Origin: an uncultured Eggerthella sp.
GTDB taxonomy: Bacteria > Actinomycetota > Coriobacteriia > Coriobacteriales > Eggerthellaceae
Reading direction: 5' to 3'
NCBI GenBank assembly: GCA_900551155.1
Contig: URVA01000084.1
Location: 1-6,126, forward strand
Length of the DNA: 6,126 nucleotides
Shown: one piece after another, positions 6,126 to 6,126 of the stretch
Layout: every line of letters begins with the position of its first letter
Numbering within the stretch: the first letter of the stretch is position 1
The notes under the pieces: model-generated
Databases searched by the model: none
Told to the model about the DNA's origin: nothing
Seen by the model: the letters and a program-made list of their open reading frames with translations, nothing else
Position numbers and translations under genes: made by a program

Positions 6126-6126
6126 G

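Noticed and set aside
6100..6126. T-box riboswitch expected before ileS
   Set aside because: The window ends one base upstream of the ileS start, so no leader is visible and no claim can be made.

Overview
The window carries a conserved housekeeping cluster on the minus strand. In transcription order it reads ileS (isoleucyl-tRNA synthetase), lspA (lipoprotein signal peptidase) and an RluA/RluD-family 23S rRNA pseudouridine synthase. A WYL-domain transcriptional regulator lies further downstream on the same strand. The left 446 bases hold a possible 3' end of a plus-strand gene and a strong intrinsic terminator. Gene order, moderate GC, the bacterial-type IleRS with several Cys zinc knuckles and a LspA with a hydrophilic N-terminal extension suggest an actinobacterium of the Coriobacteriia type (Eggerthellales or Atopobiaceae relatives). 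That assignment is inference from protein character, not from a marker or a search.

Layout from left to right. Bases 1-317: an open plus-strand frame entering from outside the window, product not recognised. Bases 318-446: convergent intergenic space with an AT-rich hairpin, a consensus -35 box and a 13-bp perfect terminator stem. Bases 447-1427: WYL regulator (minus). Bases 1428-1600: a 173-base leader between the pseudouridine synthase and the regulator, holding a 14-bp RNA hairpin followed by a U-rich tract, and an operator-like palindrome with a -10-like hexamer. Bases 1601-2665: RluD-type synthase. Bases 2671-3243: lspA, with a nested stem-loop capped by a GNRA-type tetraloop inside its first codons. 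Bases 3279-6125: ileS, whose GTG start lies one base from the window edge, so its own leader (where a T-box would be expected) is not visible.

ileS, lspA and the pseudouridine synthase are separated by only 35 and 5 bases and very likely form one transcript serving translation (tRNA charging, rRNA modification) and lipoprotein maturation. The hairpin at 1477-1527 probably ends that transcript or attenuates entry into the regulator gene. I found no mobile element, CRISPR array, tRNA, rRNA or defence system. The most noteworthy items are RNA structures rather than new proteins.
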